From Cunninghamella blakesleeana (lineage: Eukaryota; Mucoromycota; Mucoromycetes; Mucorales; Cunninghamellaceae), in the NCBI GenBank assembly GCA_017871115.1, contig JAFCIZ010000006.1:3596001-3660000 (forward strand): a DNA stretch of 64,000 nt, written 5' to 3'. Both the position numbers and the translations under genes were made by a program. Position 1 is the stretch's first letter, and each line of letters starts with the position of its first letter. Below, in pieces: positions 15,164 through 26,964 of this stretch. The notes below the pieces were generated by a model, which searched no databases, was not told the origin of the DNA, and saw nothing but the letters and a program-made list of their open reading frames with translations.

Positions 15164-16424
15164 ACAGCAACATATAACAGCAGCACCTAACCTTGTACAA
15201 TCAACTATACCTATGACAATGGGATCATCCTCATCATCTACATCAACTATAACATCAGCATCCATTCATTCAACTACACCAGCATTTAATATGTCTTCTC
15301 CAAGACCTATTCCACAACAACATTCTCGTGTACAATCACAAACGACAGTTCCTTCACAACTATCACCACAACGCTATTCAAATAATAATAGTACAGCCAT
15401 GAGTAGTCCTATTCCAATGACACAATCACCACATCCTAAAATAGAAATGATTCCATCTTTACCAAAACAACCTTTACCATCTCACCCTTCTCAACAAAGA
15501 TTACCTCCTAATAGTACTCCCAATAATAACACTAATAATAATATGTATGCACAAATTCCTTCACAACAGCAACAACATGCTATGGTTGATCCTTCCATGA
15601 TATTTAGTGATACCATGATGGGTATGGATCCATCCTTTTTTCAAAATATGGGCACTCCTTATGGGCAACCATCATCATTTACTACAACTACCCCAATGCA
15701 TCATCCTTCCATGTTACCTACATCCCAACAACAGCCTCATCCAGATATGGCCACTGTTTTCCAAGCAAATGCCATGTTAGCCAATGCAACAGGTTATGGT
15801 GGTAATCCATCCCCTCAGCCACATCCTCACCCTTCTCCATCTCATCATCAGCAACCACAACAACATCCTGGATATGGTCATATTGATCCATCTCTATATC
15901 CATCTTATACTACACCTTTTCAACCACATCCTCCTCCATCACAAGTAGCCACATCAACTGGATTATATAATACACCATCCATGCCAACTACTTCATCAAG
16001 TACTTCCATACCTTCTATGTATAATAGCAATAATAACAATAACAATAACAATCATCCTCATTCTCATCATCATAGTAATAATAACACTAATCATAATAAT
16101 CATAATAATCATAATACTAATACTAATACAAATAATCATCGTCCCCATCCTCATCATAATAATAATACAAATAATAACAATGGTTTAATGTCAAGTGGAT
16201 CAAATAATTTATTAAATATGGATCCAATGAATGCTTATTTACAATATTCATCTTTCCCTAATTCATCTTTTGGTTTTCCTCCTCAACCTCAGCAACAACC
16301 ACAACCTCAACAACCTCAACAACCTCAACAACAGCAACAGCAACAAATGATGAATCCAGAATTAATGTATATGGCAGCAGCAAATCGGAAAAGACAAAGA
16401 GATTGGGATCAACAAGATTCTTAA
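12421..16424 (+). CDS. Fungal Zn2Cys6 binuclear-cluster transcription factor
   Basis: Three exons (12421-12513, 12789-13116, 13231-16424) join in frame to 1204 residues. The DNA-binding zinc cluster is at residues 32-59 with spacing C-X2-C-X6-C-X6-C-X2-C-X6-C, beginning CLRCRKKKVKC, and is followed by a probable dimerisation coiled coil (HVEELKERMKKMQTELAMMK). Intron 1 falls exactly before the first zinc cysteine. Residues from about 295 to 620 form the helical fungal-specific transcription factor domain, with IVDKETFMKQYM, LAIRMAQDLKYHK and RLWWSAYWLDL, the typical middle homology region. The last 450 residues are low complexity: Ser runs, a Gln run encoded at 15130-15170, His/Pro/Asn stretches, and a Gln/Pro tail before ANRKRQRDWDQQDS. 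Such tails are usually activation regions. The target genes cannot be read from the sequence. Confidence 0.92.
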
Positions 16425-16479
16425 AATATTAATTCATATCGAAAAAAAAAAAAGAAACACCCATTCGTTTTTAATTTAT

Positions 16480-16519
<40 letters not shown>

Positions 16520-16677
16520 CACTCCTCTATTATTTTTTTTATTCATTATTTTTATTTTATTTTATTAGTATTGTTATGATTATGATTATTTTTTTATAAA
16601 TATATGTTGTGTAGTGTAAAAAGAAAGAAGTAGCTTGTTTTGTTTATTAGTATAAGCCTATATTCATAAATGTTTTA

Positions 16678-16725
<48 letters not shown>

Positions 16726-17632
16726 TTTTATATTATTTTTTTCAGGTCAATTATTTAATAACCATGTCTATAATAATCGTAATAATAACAATAAAAATCA
16801 TTATATAAAAAACAAGTAGTCTATACAATATAACAATTATTTACTCTAAACATGTGAATTTATTGATTTAAGAATATATAACAAATATGTAGTTGACTTG
16901 AATCTTTTATAAACAAATGTTGTGTAATGTAAAATAAAAAAAGGGCTTGTTTATTTATTGAAAAGAAAACTCAATTTAATTTTTTAAATATATTAGTTAA
17001 ACAGTGTTTTATTATTATAACTTTTTTTTTTAAAAAAAAAATAAAAATAAAGAAAATTAAAATGATTATAATAGCAATAATAATAGCAATAATAATAAAA
17101 AGGGAATCATAATTGAACATAAAATAAATAGGTATAAGTAAATAGAATAAATAGATAAATAGATGTTTTTTAAAAAGAGGGTATTGAATTTGAATTTTTG
17201 TTTATAGTGGTTGGAGTGTGTGCATGTGAAGTAAGCTTAAAATATATATTCCAAGTGTTTGTGTGTGTATACTTTTTCATAAAACCATAAAATTGAAATA
17301 TATAGTAAAATGAGTGACATTGATATAAATAAATAATGTGCTGGGGGAGACAAATAATAAAAAATGAGAGTAAAGGCTAAATTAAATAGCAAAGGATCGG
17401 GTATCTTTTTTTTTTTTTAATCTTATTTATTTATTTTTTTAGCTTATTTTCAAATTCATTTTTTTATATATGCTTTTTTTTTTTTTTTTTTTTTTTTTAG
17501 TATAAATTGTTTTTAAGTATATATGTATTCTTTTTTTGGGATTTTTCTTTTGTTTTTCATTTTTTCATTTTTTTATATAATTTTTTTTTTAAAAAAATTA
17601 TAGAATAACCGATCCATTTGCTTGTATAAAAA
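16425..17632. other. Convergent 3' intergenic region with AT microsatellites
   Basis: The Zn2Cys6 and DP genes end towards each other here. The spacer holds AT dinucleotide repeats at 16484-16510 and 16681-16720, T-run/A-run junctions at 17022-17041 and 17581-17597, and T-runs around 17470-17500. I see no gene. Confidence 0.65.
16681..16720. repeat. (TA)20 microsatellite
   Basis: Forty bases of perfect alternating TA downstream of the Zn2Cys6 gene. It is a simple repeat, likely length-variable between strains. Confidence 0.95.
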
Positions 17633-18110
17633 TTAAAAAGAAAAAGTGTTATGTTGATAAATGATTTGTTGAATTTGATATTGTTTTTCCAGAATACTAG
17701 ATTTTAAAGAATAATAACGTTGTTGCTCTAGTTGTATGGCCTTTAATAAAGAATCATCCTTTTCTTCTTTTTCTTCAATTTTTTTATGAAAAGTATAATC
17801 ATTGTTTTCATGAATTAAAACTGAAGGATATCCCTTCCAGTAAATATATTTATTTTCTTTTCGAATAATTCCAATAGCCATTAAAACATTTAATGCATCA
17901 TAAACTCGACGCTTAATATTTTTGTAGCATGTAGTTGTTGATTTGGATGAAGTTAAATAAATGCCTTTAGTGTCACATAATTTTTGGACCAATTGATGAT
18001 AATTGATTTTACCATGATATTGAATAATATCACAAATATGTTGACTAAATAATCTTAATCCTTTTTTATGATGATGATTTTGCTGTTGCTGCTGCTGCTG
18101 TTGTTCCTGT

Positions 18111-18142
<32 letters not shown>

Positions 18143-18415
18143 TTCATCAGTATATAATTTATTGGTTTGAAAATGAGTTTGATAATTAGTTAATAATTCT
18201 TCATGATCTAATTGTTCTAATTCATACATTGAATTTAGCATGGAAGCAATAGAGCCTTTACGAGGTGGAGAAGAAGAATGACTTGGTGAGGGGGAAGGAG
18301 AGGAGAGTGATGAAGTACTTGTTGTACTCATGCTTGGTGAGCAAGGTATGGTCATATCTGAATGGTAATCATTAATAAGTATAGAGAGGGAATATTTGTT
18401 TATACATTCACTCAT
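17633..18415 (-). CDS. DP-type (TFDP) dimerisation partner of E2F
   Basis: A single exon encodes 260 residues. Residues 118-197 are a winged-helix E2F/DP DNA-binding domain: KKGLRLFSQHICDIIQ, then the diagnostic NIKRRVYDALNVLMAIGII at 166-184, and YIYWKGYP. The MAIGII ending and the KGYP turn resemble DP rather than E2F proteins. A C-terminal helix (LLKAIQLEQQRYYSLKSSIL) corresponds to the DP dimerisation segment, which is short here. DP proteins bind DNA with E2F at TTTSSCGC sites and control G1/S genes; this role is from family knowledge. The N-terminal half is Ser-rich and has two adjacent Gln runs (residues 92-112), encoded by mixed CAA and CAG codons. The gene is head-to-head with the PPS1-like gene, almost 2 kb away. 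Confidence 0.86.
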
Positions 18416-20365
18416 TAAAAAAAAGGGGGGGGGAGAGAGAGAGGGAGAGAGAAAGTGAAAAAAGGTACGTAAAGTTAAAAAAAAAAAATAAAGAAAAAGA
18501 AGAAAAGAAGAAAAAGAAGAAAATTATAGAGTATTTATTATTTTTTATAAGATATTATTTTGATTGAAATAATATAAATATAGATTTTTTTTTTTTAAGG
18601 AAAAAGAGTCAAGATAAAGAAAATCATATAAATAAATATATAATAACAATGAATTTCTATAACGTGTATTTGTCAAATTATCGGTATAACCAAGTAAAGA
18701 GTTGATTCCCATGATTTAGTCACTCCGACGCGGAAAAGACTTCCGAATAATTAAAGTACCTAACCAAGTCTGGCTGTCAACCTGTTTTTTTATTTATTTA
18801 ATGAGTGTATGAAAAAGTGAGAGAGAAGCAGCGAGTGAGAGAGAGACAGAGAAAGATTTTATATTTATCTATGTATTATAAGTTCGATTTTCAAGAACCT
18901 TAATTAGATGATATGCATCAAATTAAAAAAAATAAAAAATGTGTCTATGTGTTGTTTTTGTATTTTTATATTTGTGTGTGTGCGTAAGTAAAAAATAAAT
19001 AAATAAACTGTTTTCAGATGTCAAAAAGTATAATTTTTTTAGTTTCCTGTCATTAGAAATCCAAGTTTTTGTTTAACCTTATTAAGTTGGTCATTTGGTA
19101 CGTAATATAAAAAAATTGTCAGTGCACACATTTTTTTTTTCATAAAGAAAAAGGATTTAATAGGATTTTCCCAAATAAAGTTACATATTACTTGGTGCAT
19201 CGCAATAAAAGGATCAGCAAAATAAATATAATTTAGTCGTAAGCTTATATTTGTATATATTCAAAAATCATCTACATACTTTATGAAAATAGCCCTTTCT
19301 CTCTTCCTCTCTCTTTCTTTTTCTCTTTCTCGTTTCAAAAAAAATGTTACATTTTTTTTTAAATGTAAAAAAAGGTTATTTATTATTTATTCTTGATAAA
19401 TCAAAATAAATTTCGGGAAACATTTCCATTATTGGAAATCCGAAGGAATTAGTAATGTCTTTACGAAAACAATTTCTTTTTTTAAAAATATAAAATAAAT
19501 AAATAATAAATAAACGGCAGACTCATTATATTTTTTCGATTAATTAATCACTGCTTACAATAAATGGTATGATTGAACGTGTAATCATATTAAGCAGCAG
19601 TTTTATTTTTGTAATACGTACAACAAAAGGCAGGGAGTAAATGAATAAGTGAGAGAAAACGAGCATCGACTGCTTGATTTCCCCTTATATATTTAAATAA
19701 AAACAAACGGCAAACTAAATAATTTAAATAGTCATTAAATATATATATATCTCATTATTAATTTTTTAATAACTGATAATCCTTTTATTAGTAGAAAATA
19801 GCAGAAAAAAGAAAAATGTTTTCGAAAGTACGTGATATAATCACAAACTTTATAAGAAATCATAAAAAACAAAAAACATCTGAGCGTTTTTGTCCACCAA
19901 TCTTTTTTTTGGGGGTAAGGCTGAATTTTAAAAATACTCTATTTTATTAGCTGATCTTTTTTTTTTTCTTTTCTATGATTGTTTTAGAGAGTAGGAATAT
20001 CTAGTCTTAAATTTATAATCATATTAAATAAATAAAAGAGAGAGAGAGAGAGAGGAAGAAAAACTAATATATAATAAATAATAAATAAAATAAAATAAAA
20101 TATAAAAATTATAAATTTTTATATTATTGCTCTTTTATCTTTTTTTATTTTTTTTTATGTGATAAGAAAAAAAATGGTCATCCATTTTTTTTTAAAATAA
20201 ATATTAAAACCCCGTTCTCTCTCTCTCTTTTTTTCCCTTTTCCTTTAAAAATTATTTTTTTTTATTTTTTGTGCAGCATAATCTTGGTTCTTTTATTATT
20301 ATTTTCAGTATTTATTATTAGGAATATTATTATTTTATTATTTTTTTAAAAAAAAAAAGACTATA
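18416..20365. other. Divergent intergenic region between the DP and PPS1-like genes
   Basis: This 1.95-kb spacer should hold both promoters. It contains purine-rich GA tracts just upstream of the DP start (18421-18520) and at 18820-18855, a GA repeat at 20038-20054, and a pyrimidine tract at 20215-20245. An inverted repeat lies at 19411-19444, and a T7/A11 junction at 20341-20358 ends only seven bases before the PPS1-like start codon. A more GC-balanced stretch around 18715-18780 contains TCCGACGCGG and CTTCCGAA. No tRNA or coding sequence is seen. Confidence 0.6.
19411..19444. repeat. Bulged inverted repeat TTTCGG...ATTTCC / GGAAAT CCGAA
   Basis: ATTTCC (19422-19427) pairs with GGAAAT (19434-19439) around a six-base loop, and the stem extends through TTCGG and CCGAA across a bulge. 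It is in the shared upstream region of the DP and PPS1-like genes. It could be a palindromic factor site; this is inference. Confidence 0.4.
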
Positions 20366-23300
20366 ATGGATATTGATAAATCGCATTCCCCTAATTCTTC
20401 AACGGCCACATTATCAGAAACTATTCATTTATCAGCTACGAGCACAACCTTGAAAACATCACCAACAACGTGTTGTTATAATCCCTCTACTTCTACGACT
20501 TCCGTTCAATCTTCAGAAAAAGATAAGATAGAGAAAGAAGATCAAGAAGAAAAAAGGGTGTTAATGGAGGAATATACTAATGACAAAAATAAATTACCTA
20601 CCATAAAACAACTACAACAATCATTTAATAATATCAATAATAACTTTCAAACAACCCCTACATCCAATAATACTTTTTCTTCTTCTTCTTCTTCTTCTTC
20701 TTCTTCTTCTTCTACTACTACTACTACTTATAAAGTATTTGATATTCCTAATGAATATTTAATCAATAAAGTAGAAATACAAGCAAATCCTATTTATAAT
20801 AATAATATTAAAGAAGAAAATGAAAAATCAATTTCATTACCAATATACAAAATCACAGCACAACAGTATATGGAAATAGCAACAAAGTTTCGACGGCATT
20901 CATTACAATATGCAGATCAAATTTTATTTCCTTGGTTACATGGTGTTGATGGAAATGATTATCAACAAAATTTATTTTTTGGTGTAAAAGGTGGAAAAAT
21001 GAAAATACCCAATTATCGTGGCCATGTATTGATTCATGCTAATGAAATGTATCCAACTGTTGGTAGATTAATTGAATCCTTTTTACCTCAAGAAATATTA
21101 ATGAATGATGATAACGATGATTCTTCTTTTACTTCTCAATTTAAAACTTTATCAAAACAGGAAAGTCAAGGAATTCATTTGCGTCAATTTAAAATTCAGC
21201 CTTATCGTTATGCATCCATTAGTGACATATTTATTTATGGTGGCAATGATGAAAGTGATTATCACCAACAAAAATTACTTGATATAGCTAAAAAATTTGC
21301 CCAAGCTCATTATTCTTTATATCATCAACGTCAATTACATCATGAAAAATTAAGAAAAACTGGAGGGAAAAGAGCCGTTGTGAATGCAAATCAACTTGTT
21401 TATAGAGCTTTTATCATAACAGGTAAAATCTATATGTATAAATAAACATATTGATGTTTAATAAGAAAAAATGATATCGAATAAAAAAAAAAAGGGCAAT
21501 TTAATTAAATAATTATACATATATATATTTTTATAGATGGTATAGATACATTTGAAAGGAAATATCCTGAATCAATTTGGTATTCATCCAATGGTACATT
21601 GATGAATGATTTCAGTTTTTTGGATCGTGAAAGGATAGAAATGCAAAAAATTACAAGCTGTACCGAAATAACGAAAAATATTTGGGTAATTAAAGTTAAA
21701 ATAAGAAATGAAAAATATAATGTAAAAAATGAGGTCTAAAGTATATATATAATTTTATTATCAATTATAGGTGGGAAATACTCAAGATGCACCTATATCA
21801 ACTGATACAGATGATCTCATGGAAGAAGATGACGATGATGAATTACAGCTAAAACAGCAAAATAACTATAACGGGGATAATCCAAATCAATTCTCAGTAT
21901 GTATTGAATGCCATGATCTAGCAGATATGCCTTCACCATCCATCTTAACTTTAGCTAAAGAAACATTAAACGAGTTGGCACCTAATGAATTACCATCCGA
22001 TATTATCCATTTAGATATGTATTCCACAGCAAGTAACATTATGACAACAGAAATATCATATGATCAATTAAATCAATTTTTATCTGACTTTATACATTTA
22101 TTACGATTTATGGAAGATTTGGTTCAAGTTTATGATCGACGAATCTTATTGCATTGTTCAGATGGGTACACAGAATCAAGTATTTTAGCGTTGTCATGGA
22201 TCATGTTTCATCAAAAATTATCTTTACCAGAAGCTTATATTTATTTCCAAGAAAAAAGAAATTTTTTCGTCATATCAACGGATGTACCACTTTTAAAACA
22301 TATTGAGCAACTCATTCAAGCTTATCACCTTCATCATCAGCAACAACAACAATCCTCCTCTTCTACAATACCTTCACCACAACCATCAACATCTTCTTCT
22401 CCAGCTTCATTAAATCTTCAAAAAAGGAAAAGAGGGAATGAATCACCTTTTGAAGCTTCAGACCCATCTTTTATGAATGATATGGATGATAATCATATGA
22501 AATTACACCCATCGAAAAAAAATGATATTTTCCAACAACAAAAACAACTACAGCAACATCCAGTACATCAACGTGTTTTATTATCAGACCAATATATTAA
22601 TACAATATCTAATACTGATACGAATTTAAATGATAATAATAATAATAATAATAATAATAATGTGGAAGAAGATGAGGATACACTGGTAGATGACTATATT
22701 TTGTCATCAGATTATTCTCCCTCAGCTATGAGCACTATTACCACTAATACTAATACTACCACTACTCTTAATACTAATACTAATGTTACACCTTTATCTT
22801 TACCAATGAATGAGTCTACTTCTACTTTATCATCAGCAACATCATCAATTGCTTCTACTACCTCTTCTATGTCCTTATCAACATTGTTATTGGCTTCCTC
22901 CTCTCCCCCTTCACCTGCTCAATTACAAGCTTATCCATGGTTTTATTCACCAAGATTTGAAGGTAGTTTTCCTTCTCGTATCATGCCATTTTTATACCTT
23001 GGAAATTTAAATCACGCTACCAATCCTACCATGTTAAAAACACTAGGAATAACTCATGTGGTGAGTGTAGGTGAAAATGCTGACTTGTCTACCAATGATT
23101 TCAAGTTACTCTTTTTGGATAATTTATATGATGATGGAATTGATTCTATTAAAACGAGTTACCAAGAAACTATGGCTTTTATAGGTAATATATATGTAAT
23201 ATCAATTTATTGATCGATGTATTTTACTTTATTTTTTTTAAATTTTTAAATTTTTATTATAGATGAAGCATATAATCAAGGTACCAGATGTTTAATTCAT

Positions 23301-23549
23301 TGCCGCGTAGGTGTAAGTCGAAGTGCAGCAGTTACTATATGCTATGTCATGCATCATCTTCATATGTCTTTAGTGGATGCTTATATTTTTGTACGTACAA
23401 GAAGGTTAAATGTAATTATTCAACCTAATCTTAAATTTATGTTTGAAATGCTACAACTGGAGCAACAATCAAAGGGTCAATTTCAAATTTCTTGGCCAAC
23501 TTTATGCCACGAAATTTATTTATTAAACAAGTCATATTCAGATGAATAA
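20366..23549 (+). CDS. PPS1: Pps1-like protein with tandem dual-specificity phosphatase domains
   Basis: Four exons (20366-21422, 21537-21685, 21771-23184, 23263-23549) join to 968 residues. The N-terminal part, after a Ser/Thr-rich leader, carries family blocks such as NYRGHVLIHANEMYPTVGRL. Two phosphatase-like modules follow. The first, starting near ITKNIWVGN, has HCSDGYTESS at about residue 530 in place of HCX5R(S/T), so the phosphate-binding Arg is Glu. The second, beginning RIMPFLYLGNL, has an intact HCRVGVSRSA at about residue 886 and should be the active site. Yeast Pps1 is a dual-specificity phosphatase linked to S-phase control. A 200-residue Ser/Thr/Asn-rich linker separates the modules. 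Exon 3 begins with GTG, which encodes Val and is not a start. The model is well supported; the physiological substrate is unknown. Confidence 0.88.
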
Positions 23550-24037
23550 TATATATATATATATCAAATGGCTTTCTTTTTCATTTCAATTCTTTTTTTT
23601 TTTTAAAAAAAAAAAAAAGATCCATTTATTGTATTTATTATTATTACTATTTTAACCTTTTTATATAATTAAGGTTATCACTTTACTTCTTTTTTTTTTT
23701 GTATTTTTGTATTGTTACCGAGTTTACTTTTAAACTCTCTTTTAATTATTACCATATATTTCGATAATACATGAAATTATTATTAATAAATAATTATTTT
23801 TTCTAAAGACATAATAGCTGTAATTTACTACGTTTAATAAGAAAATGGTGAGTTGGTCGATGTTGCAAACTAAAAAGGAAACTTAATTTTGAAACTCCAT
23901 GAGTATTTTTTTATTTTTGAAGAAAAAAGGGACCAGCGAAAAAAAAAATTCTCTTCTTTTTCTTCTTTTTTATATAAATATATATACTTTTTTTTATTAT
24001 TCCTTTTCTTTATTTTAAAAAGTATATATATTAAATA
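23550..24037. other. Intergenic between PPS1-like and Hsp70-like genes
   Basis: This 488-base spacer has a T12/A14 junction at 23593-23618 near the end of the upstream gene and a pyrimidine-rich, TATATAAATA-containing stretch at about 23950-24015 just before the next start, which may be the core promoter. No canonical heat shock element was found. Confidence 0.55.
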
Positions 24038-26510
24038 ATGGCTGCTACCAAACCATTTAATTCAAATGACTACCCTGTAGTCATTGGTATTGATTTTGGT
24101 AATTATTTTTTTTATTAATTTAAAATATAAATATAAATATATAAATATACATACACAGAAATCTGATGATATTTTAATCCTCGTTTTGATTACACATGTT
24201 TATAGGTACTACTTTCTCTGGATGTTCTTATTCTTTTATACAAAATGATGAAGTTGTTGATATTGTTAGATGGTAAATATATATATATATATATACATAA
24301 GCATATATAATAAAAAGTACGAGTAAAGTATTAATTTTTTTTTATTCGTTTTCTTTATCTTTCTATAAATATATATAAATTTTAGGCCAAGACAAAATAA
24401 TAACGTCTATCCCAAAGTAATATATTACCAAATAAAAAAATCCTTTTTTAAGAAAAAAAAAAAAAAAACCAAACTAAGCCAAACCATACCAAATCAAAAA
24501 TCTAATCCATTCTATTTATTTATTTATTCATTAACTTACCTATTTTTTTATGTATACTTTTTTTATCTTTAGACACCAACTTTAAATTTTTATCAAGGAA
24601 ATTCCAATCAAATGACACAATGGGGTAACGCAGCACGTTTGGAAATGCAACGACCTACAGCACGTAATTCTGTCTTATTGAAACAATATAAGCTTTATTT
24701 GGATGAAAATATTGCAAAAGATTTACCACCTTTACCTAATGGATTAACTATTGTGGATGCTATTGCTGATTATCTTCATGCTTTTCACGAACATGTAGTA
24801 AATGAATTAAAGAAAGGTTTTGCTCGTCATTATGGTCAACATCAATTTAGATATGTAAGTGAATTTAGTATTACTCTATGTATAACTATAATAATAATGA
24901 TCATCATAATATATTTATTGATTTTTTTATTTTTTATTTTTATTATTTAGTGTCTTACTGTACCTGCTATGTAATTGAGATGAAATAATAATAATAATAA
25001 TAAAAGGCTATTATAAAAAAGTAATATTAAATTATAGGTTCCTAACATATTGGATTATATTCCTTTTTACTATTTTAATTCATATAGGTGGTCAGATAGA
25101 GCAAAAGCTACCATGCGTGAAGCAGCCATCAAAGGTAAATAAATAAATATATATAAATATGTATAGATATATATATATACTTATTTTCTATTGAGTTATA
25201 TTAATATATATATTTCTTTTTATTTCATTTCAATCAAAATAGCTGGTTTGATAGAAGAAAATGATCATCGGGATCGATTAATGTTAATTAGTGAACCTGA
25301 AGCCGCAGCATTATATTGTGAAAAGAAATGTGAACAATTTGATCTTCGACATGGTGATAAATTTATGATTTGTGATGCTGGGGGTGGTACCGTGGATTTG
25401 ATTGTATTTGAAATTGATGAACGAAGTGGACGTAAATTAAGAGAATCAACAAAAGGGCATGGTCAATCCTGTGGGTCTGTCTTTTTAGATCGTCGTATGA
25501 GAAAATTGTTAAAAAAGAAATTCAAAGAATATTTATCCTCTATCCCAGCTTCTGCCTTTGAAACCATGATGGATACCTTTGTAGATTTAATCAAACCTCA
25601 ATTTGACGGCGTAGAAGACCAATTCATCACTTTACCTGCCTCTATGAATTTAGAATCTTTAACCAATCCTGCTATCGGGTTGGAAGATGGTATGTTATGC
25701 ATCACGGCCGCTGAATTAAAACAAGAAGTATTCGAACCCGTTATTAAAGAAGTCTTAGCCTTGATTGAAGATCAATTGATTAAAGCTGGTAGTATGCAAG
25801 CTATCTTTTTAGTTGGTGGGTTTGGTTCTTCTAATTATCTTTTTGAACGTGTTCAACAAGAATTCAATGGTCGTGTAGGGTTAGTCGCTGTTCCTCCTCG
25901 TTGTGAATTGGCTGTAGTTCGTGGTGCAGTTTATTTCGGTTTAAATCCTAGAATCGTTCAAACTCGTATCCCTCGTTCTTGGTACGGTATTGATACAACA
26001 ACTACCTTTGAAGAAGGTATCGATCCTCCAAGTTATAAAATTGTAAGAGCAGACGGTAGTGTAAGATGTGATAATCGTTTCTCTGTTTATGTTAAACGTG
26101 GCCAACCTCTAGGTAAGTTTAAATGATGAAGAAAGGAAAAAAAAAAAAAAAGGAATATATAGATATATATTAGGGATATACTAATTGATAATTCTTTTAT
26201 ATATATATATTCACTCATGTATATAGATATTGATAACTGTGTTTCCAAAGATTTCTTTGCTTATTATCCCCACCATACTACTTGTACATTATATGCTGCT
26301 GATACAGATGAAAAGCCTAGATATACAACAAGTCCCGGTGTTCGTAAAATTGCTAATTTTACCATCCCTATGCCCGCTTTAACTGGTGTCATGGAAGGTG
26401 AAAAAGTGGATTTATCGATTAAAATGTATTTTGGTGAAGTAGAACTTAGAGTAGAAGCAGTTATTCGTGGTAAAACTTATGGTACTACTTATACTTTTGA
26501 TACAGATTAA
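24038..26510 (+). CDS. Hsp70-like ATPase of the HSPA12 type
   Basis: Eight exons (24038-24098, 24206-24272, 24386-24416, 24573-24854, 24951-24970, 25088-25134, 25243-26112, 26227-26510) join to 553 residues. The actin-like ATPase core is visible: phosphate-1 loop GIDFGTTFSG, CLTVPAMWSDRAK, LISEPEAAALY, phosphate-2 loop ICDAGGGTVDL, and adenosine loop LVGGFGSSNYLFERV. In place of the usual Hsp70 peptide-binding domain and EEVD tail there is a short C-terminal extension ending YTFDTD. This architecture matches the divergent HSPA12A/B group, which is often expanded in fungi. A chaperone function is not assured, and I found no heat shock element upstream. Exon 5 is only 20 bases and encodes part of the conserved CLTVPA block, so automatic gene finders could miss it. 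Confidence 0.9.
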
Positions 26511-26964
26511 AAAAACAAACTACGGTTTCCTTTGTACAACTCTGTTTTTATTTTAAAAACAAAACAAAACATAACAAAAAAACCATTTATTATTATTGTT
26601 ATTATTATTATTATTATACATTCTTTATTGCTATTCTCTTTTTACCCTTTTTTTCTTCTTTCCTTTCCTTTTCTTTAATATACTTTATATATTTATAAAA
26701 ATAACTATCATTGTTTCCATAGATATTTGAATCTATTTTCTTGAAAAAATATTGGTTCCTGATTTTTTGATGTTTTTTTAATTTTATATATTTTCGTCTA
26801 AGTTTTTTATTATTATAAGAAAAGACTTCTAAAAACAGGCTATTAATAATTGGTTACTATGAAAACAAACAAGAAAAATGAAAAAGGTGAGAAAAGGTTG
26901 TTTGTAAACTGAAAAATAAGCTCAATTTTATATTATTTTACTCTTTAATATTAAATTAAATAAA
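26511..26964. other. Intergenic between the Hsp70-like gene and the broken zinc-motif gene
   Basis: This 454-base AT-rich spacer includes a (TTA)n tract at about 26587-26618 and pyrimidine tracts at 26640-26680. I see no gene in it. Confidence 0.6.

Noticed and set aside
15017..15265. Poly-Cys frame opposite the Zn2Cys6 gene
   Set aside because: It is the antisense shadow of the CAG/CAA Gln run.
21771..21773. GTG as a separate start for the phosphatase domains
   Set aside because: An AG acceptor lies immediately upstream and the phase joins exactly to exon 2 as TGG-GTG-GGA, giving a single larger protein.
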